Shown here: positions 12,400-22,915 of the stretch, one piece after another | How the letters are laid out: every line of letters begins with the position of its first letter | Position numbering within the stretch: position 1 is the first letter of the stretch | From: Pleurotus djamor | Lineage: Eukaryota > Basidiomycota > Agaricomycetes > Agaricales > Pleurotaceae | Direction of reading: 5' to 3' | DNA: 64,000 bases | Assembly: GCA_029747585.1 (NCBI GenBank) | Contig: JAPEVF010000008.1 | Coordinates: 1 to 64,000, forward strand | Made by a program: the position numbers and the translations under genes | Notes under the pieces: model-generated | Seen by the model: the letters and a program-made list of their open reading frames with translations, nothing else | Told to the model about the DNA's origin: nothing | The model's database searches: none

Positions 12400-13651
12400 A
12401 TGTCGACCTCAATCAATACGGATATCACTGGCTTGCTAGGCAGGTACCCTGCTGCAACAACACTGACATGTCTTAAACCCATAATTCAGGAATAAGGACC
12501 CCCATTGTATCCGCTCCCATGGCAGGTGCCAGCGGGGGAGCCTTAGCGACCCAAGTGTCCTTGGGTGGTGGCTTCGGCTTCATCGCTGCAGGTGCCACTA
12601 ATGGTTTCTACAATCAATGACTACGCTAATTCCCGGTTGACGGATCTACTAGGTTATGATGCACCCGACAAGTTCAGTCAGGAGTTAGCACTGGTGCACT
12701 CAGCGTTCCAAGTGCCCTCAGCCGCAACTCGGTTGCCCATCGGTGTTGGTTTCCTTTGCTGGCAACTTGAAACACCGGGATCGCATGCTCTTACCCTCTT
12801 AGACATTGCACTAAAGAATCGTGTGCAGGCTGTTTGGCTTGCATTTGGCACCCAACTTGGACGGTGGATTCAATACATCCGTGACTGGGATCACAACGTC
12901 GGCAATTCCCAAAAGACCTTGGTGTTTGCACAAGTCTCTTGCGAAGAAGACATTCTTGCGGCAGTGCATGATTGGAAAGTCGATGTACTGGTTGTGCAAG
13001 GTACAAGGGTGTTCCATATGGCCGCTCTCTCGACTGACGTCAATCTAGGTATTGAATCTGGAGGACATGGTCTTTCGACATCGCCTCCCCTATCCTCTTT
13101 GATTACAACTGCGCTTCCAATTACCCGAGCTGCTGGTATTCCTCTATTGGCTGCCGGTGGTCTAGCAACTGGAGCACACATCGCGTCTGTCCTTACCCTT
13201 GGAGCTTCGGGTGCTGTTCTGGGAACTCGCTTCTTGCTTACACCCGAAAGTTTGTATACGCCCAGTCAACGGCAAGCACTTCTAGATGCCAAGACTTCAT
13301 CCACAGTGAGAACTCTGGCATTCGACGTCGCCCGTGGAACTCTCGGCTGGCCGGCTGGCGTAGACGGCAGAGGACTACGCAATCTGACCGTCGAAGATTT
13401 CGAGAATGGCCGACCTGCAGATGAAATCAAGTCCCTCTTCAAGCAGGCCCAACAGGAAGGTAATCGCGAGCGCATGCTTGTTTGGGCAGGCACAGGTGTG
13501 GGCGATATGGACTCCATAAAGCCTGCTAAGGTGCGTCACCTCACCTACCTTTTCGCCTTTGCGCAGGATCAGAATGAAGCAGGACCTCGTGGAAGAATTG
13601 CACAACGAATGTGTGGAGCGTATCCGAGCGGCCGCCTCCTACATCACATAG
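12400..13651 (+). CDS. nitronate monooxygenase / 2-nitropropane dioxygenase family flavoprotein
   Basis: FMN-dependent TIM-barrel enzyme of the nitronate monooxygenase family, which oxidises alkyl nitronates such as propionate-3-nitronate. Visible signatures are TPIVSAPMAGASGGALA at the N-terminus, the FMN-site loop GIESGGHG, and LLAAGGLATG followed by GASGAVLGTRFLLTPES. Length after splicing is about 340 residues, normal for the class. At least four introns are needed. The last joins Ile-Lys-Pro-Ala-Lys to Asp-Leu-Val-Glu-Glu through a CAG/GAC acceptor near 13578, although an earlier AG exists. The start is the ATG before Ser-Thr-Ser-Ile-Asn-Thr. The first intron is ambiguous: a GT-AG choice gives Leu-Gly-Arg-Thr-Pro, a GC-AG choice gives Leu-Gly-Ile-Arg-Thr-Pro. 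The substrate in vivo cannot be told from sequence. It runs divergently from SmB and convergently with pyruvate carboxylase. Confidence 0.88.
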
Positions 13652-14104
13652 AGGTAGTTTATGTGACAATACATATTTTCTATTGCCTTCTGTGATCGCT
13701 CTCCATCCGTCTCATTGCGCTTCGGATATGCTTGCCCTTTCGCCTTCCAGCAAAGGCAAAGCTGGCCTTGCATGTTCCCCCATCCCGGATCGAAAAATCC
13801 GAGTCCCTATCCCTCGTGCAAAGGCTTACGAGAATATCATCACCACACAGTAAATCTCGTTGCTTACAACGTCCGTCGTCGCGCCACTGAGATCATAGTT
13901 AATTCGTCCGCTCAGCCGTTCTGTACGCGCAGATATCATCGTGCGATGATATCATCTAAAACTTTCAGGAAAGCATTGAAAACTGAAAAAAGCCTCCGAT
14001 TCCATTTCTAACAAAACTGCGCAGTGTGTCTACCCTGGTATAATACAAAATATGGTCGGATGGAGGCAAGACGTAGGCCTCATTGTACAAACATGATTTT
14101 ACAC
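13652..14104. other. intergenic spacer between convergent genes, with palindrome
   Basis: This 450-bp spacer separates the 3' ends of the nitronate monooxygenase and pyruvate carboxylase genes. It should contain both 3' untranslated regions. A near-continuous palindrome, GATATCATCG-TG-CGATGATATC, lies at 13932-13953. No gene is seen. Confidence 0.7.
13932..13953. repeat. 22-bp palindrome (10-bp arms, 2-nt spacer)
   Basis: GATATCATCG (13932-13941) and CGATGATATC (13944-13953) are exact reverse complements. Its position between two convergent genes would suit a transcript-end structure, but there is no T-run or other terminator feature that would prove it. Confidence 0.7.
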
Positions 14105-17100
14105 TTAATGGACAATCTCCACGGTCAAATCGCCCTGGTTGATGGAGTCGCCTATACCAATTGACATGAGAGAGACGTTTCAGTGGAGAAACACTGTCCA
14201 TACCTTCGTGGACAACCACCCGCTTGATGTGTCCAGACACAGGGGCGGTGACAGCAGACTCCATCTGTGGAATAGGTTAGCACACCCAAAGAACATTAAT
14301 ACCGCCCAATACACATACCTTCATAGCGCTGAGGACTGATAGAAGGAGGCTGATCAGTGGATTGTTGGGGTTTCGCAGCGAACGAAAACTTACCGCAGAG
14401 AGGATCTCCCTTCTTGATCTCCTGGCCCTCCTTCACACGGACTTCGACAACAACACCCGACATGGGAGCACCAACAGAGCCGGGGTCGTTGGTGGCCTTC
14501 TCCCGCGAGACAGTTTCGACGGCGGAGTTCTTGTCTTCGACGGACACAGCACGGACCTGTGATAGAGTTCATTCAATGAGAACTCTTTCAGGCTTTTCAC
14601 ATAGAAGGGAACACAAATACCTCTCCGTTGACTTCGAACCAAACATCACGCTGGGACTTGCCTTCTACGACGGGTCCAACAGCCATGAGACGGATGATCA
14701 ACATTTTGCCGGACTCGATGGAGATATGCATTTCCTCGCCAACATCGGGGCGACCCAAGAAGTAACGAGTTGGGATGACGCTATATATAAGATGAATGAG
14801 ACAAAGAACCTTCACATCTAAAATATCTCGTACCTGAGGTCGCCGTACTTCTGAATGAATGCTTGGTATTCTTCGAAAACCTGTATGGATAATGAGCCTC
14901 ATGCACGTGCGTGGTAGGCATCGCATTTACCTTGGGATACATCACGTAGGAGCTGACGTCGGTATCAGTGATGTGCTTGCCAAACTTGGTGCGCAATTCG
15001 GCCTTGATCTTCTTGAAGTCCAAGGGATCCATGGTGGCACCAGGACGCCCATCGATTCTGGGCTTGTTCCTGATGATGCGCGAACGCAAGGGTTCGGGGA
15101 AGCCACCGACGGGTTGACCGAGGTAACCTTGGAAGAACTCGACGACGGATGAGGGGAAGTCAAGACTCTCGGCGCGCTCAATAACTTGTGCTCCTGAGAG
15201 TGAGTTGGAGGTCATCCATTGTGCGAAATCACCAACAACCTTTGAAGAAGGTGTGACCTAGATATAAGTGTAAGACTCGAGAACCACGGAAGCAGACGAC
15301 TGTCGGGAGTTACCTTGATGACATTGCCGCACTGGAGACACAATTGTCAGTCAGATGATATTCTGAGGGATGGCTCTTTAGACTGACCAGTTGGTTGGCC
15401 TCAACGTATTTCTTTTTGACGACTGTAGATCCAGCGGTCAGTTGGATGTGAAAACCTCTCGAGGAGGGCATCATTACCTTCCCATTGTGTGCCGAGACCG
15501 AGTTGTGCGGCTTGGAACTACCCATGTGTCAGATAAATTGATAGAACTATGGGTAACTGTCTTACCATCAAGTTGGTGTATTGACCTCCCGGCATTTCGT
15601 GCTCGAAGACACTAGAGTCCGAAGCGCGAACATTAGCCTCGAAGCAGCTGTAGAGCATGCGAACTTGGCTCCAGTAGGAGTTGAGGGCCTGGATGTCGTC
15701 GTAGCGAATACCAGTTCCGAGCTTGGTCTGCTCAAGGGCCGTGCAGATAGCTCCCATAGAAGGTTGCGAAGTGAGACCAGACATGCCTAGCAACTATATA
15801 AGCGATAGCCAAAAATGTAGAAGGAATAACTTACTGTCGATAGCAACATCGACAACATCGGCACCGGCAGCAGCAGCGGCGAGCATACTGGCGGTGGCGA
15901 TACCAGCAGTGTCATGAGAGTGAACATGGATAGGAAGATCGGGGTATTTCTCGCGGATGGAACCAATGAGGCTAAGTGAAAACGTCAGCGAGAGAAACAA
16001 GTCAATGTGAATGGGCATACAGTTTGGCAGCTTCCGGCTTGAGGAGGCCAGCCATATCCTTGACTCCGAGAACGTGGATTCCCTCTTGAACGAGTTGCTC
16101 AATGAAGTCGAGGTAGTATTTGAGGGTGTATTTGGTCTCCTTGGGGCTGGCGACGTCACCAGAGTAGCAAACGACGGCTTCAACAACACCACCGGCCTTC
16201 TTGGCGGCATCGATACCGAGTCTCATCTAGGAGAGGAAAAGTCATGGATGAATAACTGGGTACTCCAATCATTGTGAAGGCTTACGTTTTCTGAAAGATA
16301 TTGTAAGTGAAGAACATGACTAACAGAGATTAAGATACGCACCAAAGTAGTTGAGCGAGTCGAAGACACGGAAGATATCGAGACCGTTCTCGACAGCCTT
16401 CTTAGAGAACTCATAGATGGCATTGTCGCTGTCTGGATTGTCAACAAACAGCTGTTTTCTTTAAAGTGTTGTGAACTCACGGATAGCTGGTATATCCAAC
16501 ACCGTTGGCACCACGAACGAGTGCTTGGAATGGGATGTTGGGGACGAGTTTACGGAGGGTGCGCTATATTATTTGTGAGCTGGATTTCATGGATGAAGAA
16601 TTCAAAGACTTACGAGACGCTCCCAGGGATCTTCATACAAGAAGCGCATGGCAACATCGAAGGTGGCACCACCCCAGCATTCGATACTGTAAGCGTTGGC
16701 GAGAGCGTAGCTGGTCTCCTTGGCAATGTTGACCATATCCAAAGTACGAAGACGAGTAGCAAGGAGAGATTGATGGGCGTCACGCCATGTAGTGTCCATG
16801 ATGAGGCAGCCGGGGTATTCGCGGACGGCCTTGGCGAAGGCCTCAGGTCCTTGCTCAACGATGATGTTACGCCATCCAACTTCACAAGGCAAAAGGGTAT
16901 CGAGGGGAGCACCAGTGGGGTCGTCCCTGTTGGCGAGCTTGGGGATGACAATCTCGGTCTTGAGACCGGGTTCACCCTAAAAGAAGAAAAAGTTGTGAGG
17001 TTTTTGTCAATGCTACCTGGGTGAGCTGCCAACCTGTTGTCCTTTGATAGAGCTGCCGTTGACGGCGAGGTCACCGAGGTATGCGAGCAACTTCTGGGCA

Positions 17101-19089
17101 CGATTTTGGCTTTGAACGAGTTTGAAGAGGTCAGGGGTATCGTCAATGAACTACTCAAGTACGTTAACTTGAGTAGACCCTCTCAGGATGGCATGCACTC
17201 ACAGTGGTCCAGGTCTTTCCACCAATGAAAACGTCGTGAGTCAACAAACGGAACAAGAAGGGGATGTTGGTCTACACAGAAATGGGGAAATAAGTCTTCA
17301 TGTATGATATATGCATGGATGGGGGCATACCTTGACACCACGGATACGGAATTCAACGAGTGCGCGAAGCATCTTGCGGCGAGCAACCTCATATGTGGTA
17401 CCGCTGACACTGCACTTGACGAGCAAACTGTCATAATGAGGCTATTGGAAGAGTCAACAGAATTGGGGAGGAAGGATACGACGTTCAACTGACTGTGATT
17501 TGAGCACCAGCGAAACCGGAGCTTGCATCCAAACGGACACCGTTACCACCTGCACTGCGGTAGACTTCAATCTTTCCGGTATCTGGCTGGAACCCTGAGG
17601 CAGCGTCTTCAGTAGTGATACGGCACTGGATCGCGAAGCCGCGCTTGGTGATAGCGTCTTGGGTAAGACCGAGTTGAGGAAGAGTTGCACCAGCGGCAAT
17701 TTGAATTTGAGCAGCAACGATATCGATGCCAGTGATTTCCTCTGGAAGCAGATCATGAGTTTAAACGCCTCGGTGACAAATTACTCCGCCACGAACCAGT
17801 GATAGTATGCTCGACTTGGATACGGGGGTTAATTTCGATGAAGTAGTGACGACCCATTTGATCGACCAAGAATTCGGCGGTACCAGCATTTCTGTAGCCA
17901 ACACTCTTGGCGAGCTTGATGGCGTCAGACAAGATAGCCTGGCGAACTTCCTCGGGGAGGTGCGTAGCGGGAGCAACTTCTACGACTTTTTGATGTCTAC
18001 GCTGAACGGAGCAGTCACGTTCGAAGAGATGGATGGTGTTGCCTTGAGCATCAGCAAGGAGCTGGACTTCGATATGGCGCGGGCGTTCGAGGAAACGTTC
18101 GATGAAGACGGTGCCATCACCGAAGGCGGACTTGGCCTCAGAAACGGCACGCTCGAAGGCATCCTTGAAGTCAGATTGTTCGCGAACGACACGCATACCA
18201 CGGCCACCACCTCCCATAGCGGCCTTGATGATGACTGGTTGTGCCGACATGAGTCTCGGAGTCCATGAAAGTTAGAGTATGCGTTACCTGGGAATCCGTA
18301 TTCCTGAATGAAAGAGGCGCCCTCTTCGTAGCTATCGACGGGACCTGGGGTACCCGGAACGACTGGGACGTTGACCTTCATAGCTGTGGTAGCCGTCAGT
18401 TCCTACACTACGCGCGGAATACACGAAAGTTGCATACCGAGAGTCCTGGCCTTCGTCTTGTCTCCCAAGCCATCGATAACTTCTGGGGAAGGGCCAACGA
18501 AGGCAATTCCAGCTTGTTCGACTTTACGCGCAAATTCTGCGTTCTCGGAGAGGAAACCATAACTGTGGATCTATCAACGAAGTGCCGGCAAAAGGAACGA
18601 TCAACACTTACCCAGGGTGAATCATATCTACCCCATGTTCTAAAGCGACTCGGATGATGTCGTCTTGAGCAAGGTATGCGCCTACAGGGGTCATGCCTTT
18701 GCCGACTTGATAAGCTTCATCGGACTACATCCCATTGGTCAGAGATCCGTTTGCGAAGAGCGTCTATGCAGTGCCTACCTTCTGACGATGGGCAGAGAGA
18801 CGATCTTCATAAGAGTAGATCGCGACGGTGTGCATAGCCAATTCATGGGCAGTTCTGAAGACACGGATGGCAATTTCCTGGAGAGCATGCCCTACGTTAA
18901 TGCGATCCAGAGATGCATCGAACCAGGACTCACACCACGGTTAGCAACCAAGATCTTGGTCAATGGACCACTGTGTCCAGCCGACTTTCTCCTCATAGTC
19001 TGGATGGAATGCACCGGAGTTCCGGGAGCACTGGGAGTCCCAGCGAAGATGGGCGCGAGCCTCGGGGGATGGAGGGTCTGCTCAGACAT
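14105..19089 (-). CDS. PYC1: pyruvate carboxylase
   Basis: Biotin enzyme that carboxylates pyruvate to oxaloacetate with ATP and bicarbonate; in fungi it is cytosolic and anaplerotic. The N-terminal biotin carboxylase domain has the ATP-grasp loop MGGGGRGMR and [11 protein letters not shown]. The central carboxyltransferase domain has [15 protein letters not shown] and HSHDTAG. The C-terminal biotinyl domain has AMKME, whose lysine accepts biotin. The full product is about 1190 residues, a normal single-chain PYC. No mitochondrial presequence is evident after the start at Met-Ser-Glu-Gln. The gene is cut by nearly twenty introns, and the reading frame demands three very small exons: 17 nt (14319-14335, carrying the biotinylated lysine), 18 nt (15314-15331) and 5 nt (16286-16290). 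All have canonical GT and AG flanks. Its 5' flank is shared with the 3' end of the GDP-mannose transporter. Confidence 0.97.
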
Positions 19090-19587
19090 GGTGTCGAAAC
19101 CAATGTGGTGTGGAGAGAGAGAGAGAGGAAGAGGTTGAAGGAAGGGATCCGAAGCTCTTTCACTGAAAGGCTCCTAGATGGGGGAGGGATCGGAACGAAT
19201 CACAAGGTCACCTGAATGACGAGGGAGAAATATAAGAGGTGGAGGTTGGTGGACGGATGGCCCTTAGATAACGAGCGATGAGGCTATAACCTTGGTGACT
19301 GCAACTCGACCACCATACATCGGTCAATCCAGACGGAATTAGCGCGGCCTCTTCCGCACCAACTCCACCATCCCTTCGATTTCACGAGTTCTATCTCCTC
19401 AAAGACCGTGTCTTTCCTTGCATTGGCAGCCGGGCGAGCAACCGACGCCGTCTCTCTGCGTCTTCATTTATTGGCACAGGAGATGATCGCCTTGGCATTT
19501 AAGGAGGCAATAGTGATCTTATCTCGACATGATATCATTTCCAACCGTCTAGAGGCACAATCGCAAATACAATCTGAAAAGACAAAA
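19090..19587. promoter_or_regulatory. pyruvate carboxylase upstream region
   Basis: This 498-bp interval lies between the PYC start codon and the stop codon of the GDP-mannose transporter, which is transcribed in the same direction. It must hold the PYC promoter and the 3' untranslated region of the promoter-distal neighbour reversed in order. Near the PYC start it contains a short GA-rich run (19108-19128). No separate gene is supported. Confidence 0.45.
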
Positions 19588-21171
19588 CTAGCCGCGTCGA
19601 TTGGCTAACGGAATAACGCCCTCTGTTGCTGCACGAGTCTCCGCTTTCTTTTGATTATTCTTCGCCACAGCGTACAGCAGGCCCGCGAAGAACCCAATCC
19701 CAATCGCTGACACGGACCCAACTGTTGCCTTGTCTCCAAAAAACAGCATCCCTGATGCTGCGACGGGAAGCTTGTTCAAGGCACCCACCATGCTTCGCCA
19801 CTTATCAGCGCGATCGCTCGCCAGGAAGTATGACACATTACCCACCTGTATGTGGTACTACTCGTCACCCGAACACACCATGCTGTGGTATAAGAAATCC
19901 CCACTGCCGCCGCGCCTGAGAAGGCAATGGCGAACAAAAGGAAATTCCGCGTCTCTTGTGGGCTAAGGTGGACCTCGTTATGAGGTATTCAGATATCACG
20001 GGGGGGTTGAGACTCACAAGTTTCTGGAGAGGCTGGCTGCACTCCAATCTTCGACGAGAAGAGAGAAGACGATAAGAACGGGTATCGACAAAAGATTATT
20101 GTAAAACATTGAATCCCAATCCGAGAATCCGGTAGACTTGATTTTCTTTCGCATAGCAAGAACCTGACAAGTGTGTGAGCAGACGGGAGGGTTAAGGAGG
20201 ACATAAGATAGCTCACATAGGCCGCACTTGTAGCGCAGTTGATGAGCATCCACAAGTATCCGACATTTAAACGGTAGACAACATCGGGAAGGGCCTTTAG
20301 CGATTCTAAGCTTAGACTTATGTTTGCAACAGGCAGGGAGTCCCCCAACGTGTTCGAAACATCCGACCATGCCGCCACAATCGAGGAGAGAACCTTTGTC
20401 GGAGTCAGGGATGGCGCGATCCGCTGCGCACTGGAGATAACGCACCATGAAGATAAACGAGACAAATGTCAGGGCAGTGACTCTGCCTCCGAACCATATA
20501 ACCTCCCCATAGGCCTAGGTCGCTTCGTACATTAGAGTGCGGTAGATGTCGAAGGCGAAGGCCTAGAACTCACGATCAGTATGATGGTCAGGTTCTTGAA
20601 AATCGTGTAGACCGGTATGCTAAGAAATTGCTACGCGACGGTTACTTCAATGCAAAAGACAGCGAAAAATATCCGACTTACCAGGCTCTTTGACCCGGTG
20701 TATATCACGCTCACAAGCAGGAAGCTGATAGGAAACCAGGTCTTGGCATCCTTCTTGTCGAAGTCTCGGAAGGATATGATTCCCACTCGCTTTACAGTTG
20801 CCACGCAGCTGACGCATACAACCGACTGTATGCACAATAACAGAAAGTTCATCGTGAAATGTGCTCCAGAAACCACGAACTTGAAGAAGAGTCAGAAAGG
20901 TTGAATAAATAAGGCTCAGAGATATTCAAACCATACCTTATTCACGACTGTCATGAGTATGGACGCGAGACAGTAGCATACAATCGGAGGAACTGGACAA
21001 CAGAAGTTAGCATTGGCCTGACACGACTGAAACCAAATTACTGGGTGAAGAATGAGATTCTGCCTTGACAGAGCCCGTCGCAATTGCTTTCCGAAGCTCG
21101 ACAACATCCTGGGGCGTGTCCTTTGCATCGCCGAAGCCCTTGGAGTCTGAAATGGAGGACCGCCTTGACAT
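19588..21171 (-). CDS. VRG4: Golgi GDP-mannose transporter
   Basis: Nucleotide-sugar transporter that exchanges GDP-mannose for GMP across the Golgi membrane, supplying mannosyltransferases. The nucleotide-binding signature GALNK is present in Met-Val-Gly-Ala-Leu-Asn-Lys-Leu-Pro near the C-terminal end, preceded by the ISYTTAWC transmembrane stretch. Roughly ten hydrophobic segments can be pieced together over about eight exons. The cytosolic N-terminus begins [15 protein letters not shown] and the tail ends in Asn-Asn-Gln-Lys-Lys and Ala-Asn-Arg-Arg-Gly. The start was chosen because this ATG opens the only frame continuous with the Asp-Val-Val-Glu-Leu-Arg-Lys exon. It is divergent from the PQ-loop gene with 255 bp between starts. 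Family assignment is firm; the splice sites around the second exon are my reading. Confidence 0.92.
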
Positions 21172-21426
21172 TCGGGAAGCGAATTCAAGCCTCTGGATGT
21201 TATTGTGTAATGACTGGAGGTTTCACCAGTTGGCGCACTGGCTGTGGTGTATAATAGCGGGAAAATGGGATGTTGTGCGGAGTGGTCGTTGACGTTGTCT
21301 GGCGTGAAGTCGTGGACATGATGACGGGCAAACGTGAGCGTGTCCGTGATGCTTAGTCAGCATAACGCCGTCATCAGAAGACGCGACGCCTATCAGCGGT
21401 TTCCCTCAACGCCTTGCATTTCTACC

Positions 21427-22631
21427 ATGTCCTGGATATCCATCGTCGCGTCCGTTGGGATGGCCGTGGGCCCCCCACTGGTGAGGACACTTACTACTGA
21501 GTTTAAGTCGATGCTAATGTTGCAGTAGGTTTATGCGGACCAGGCCATTTCCATCGTGCGCAGAAAGTACGGAAACCTTCCATCTGATGCGCAGTGACAC
21601 TTATGTTGGCTGCTTTAGAGACTCGACTGGTTTCTCGAGGGACGTATGCGCGATCCTGTGAGTAGAGCACCGTATCTTTGCCGCAAGTTACCTAGTATCC
21701 GCGCTCAGTTTATTGGCGAACATAACTCGATGCTTCTTCTGGCTTGGGTGAGTACGCGGCTCCTCGAAGTCCTTGCTCAAATATCTAATTCGTAATAGGG
21801 AGCGCTTTGAGCTTGCCCTACTAGTGCAATCCCTTTTCATGATTGTTTCCCAGGTATTGAAACCATTGCCGATCACTACGACTTCGTCTAACGACGCTGT
21901 CCAACCAGCTAGCGCTCTTGTATATTTGCATCAAATACAGACCCCGTATATCTCCAGAGTCTATGGGCGCGTCGACACGACCTTTGGCATTCTGGCAGTG
22001 GCCAAATTATACTCAGTACATTGAGTTCCTTGCAGGTTTCATGTAAGCCTCTTTCATCCCTACTACCTACTTCTCATATACTTATTGACGACATACCACC
22101 GTGTAGTCTAGTCCAGGGAATCTTGTTTTTGATATTCGGACGCTCACCTATCTATGTGTCTATCCTTGGGTTCGCCGCTCTTGGACTGGAGAGTACCCTA
22201 CCCATCCCTCAGTTGATAAGGTTCGGAGGCAGGGCTACTAAAAACTGGTCATTCTCACTGACCTTGCTGTAGCAACTATAAGCAGCGCTCCCTGTATGGC
22301 TTCCGCCTCTCAACCTTGCTTGGTTGGCTTGGTGGAGACTCCTTCAAGTGAGCATTCGTAAACATCATTTCATCGCGAAACAATATTCACGTCGTTCTTG
22401 AAGAACTGGCTACTTCTTCTGGCAGGAGTCGCCCTTGCAGTTCAAAGTTTGCGCAATCTTCCAGTTGTCCATTGATTTTGGTAAGTCATCGTGTTGCATA
22501 CGACGTTAAATGTTGCTAAACACCCAACAGTCATTGTGATACAGCGCATCATGTATGGAAATGCACCTCCGGCCACAGTACTACCCGACGATGACGATTT
22601 AGAACAAGCCCTTGCGCTTGAGGATGATTAG
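21427..22631 (+). CDS. PQ-loop repeat membrane protein (ANY1/SLC66A2-like)
   Basis: Multi-spanning membrane protein of the PQ-loop family. The closest family I recognise is yeast Any1 and human PQLC1 (SLC66A2), linked to endosomal phospholipid asymmetry and flippase suppression. Two PQ-type repeats are visible: the first around Tyr-Ala-Asp-Gln-Ala-Ile-Ser-Ile-Val followed by Asp-Ser-Thr-Gly-Phe-Ser, the second around Ser-Thr-Leu-Pro-Ile-Pro-Gln-Leu-Ile-Ser-Asn. Between them comes FWQWPNYTQYIEFLAG, and the second is followed by GFRLSTLLGWLGGDSFK. The C-terminus is acidic (Pro-Asp-Asp-Asp-Asp-Leu-Glu-Gln-Ala). About eight short exons are required. The start Met-Ser-Trp-Ile-Ser-Ile-Val leads straight into the first transmembrane helix. 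A lysosomal amino-acid transporter of the same superfamily is the alternative. Confidence 0.85.
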
Positions 22632-22915
22632 TTCGGCATCCAGGATGTATATCTCAGTATACATAGACAATATGATCTTTTAATCCTTCTCCATATCTTG
22701 CACTCGGGATCCTACACAACATGCAACTACACTATTCACTCGGAAATTCAATGGGTCCCTAGATGCTCGGTTGCTTCGACGTCGCGACGTTGCACAGGAC
22801 AGCTGCGGGCAACAGGCGCTCATGTACTTTGCGATTGACGAGCTGTAAATATGCGTAAACACACTCCCAACTTCTCCCTCATCTTCTGTCCTCCACTCCG
22901 TCCGCCGTCTCCATC

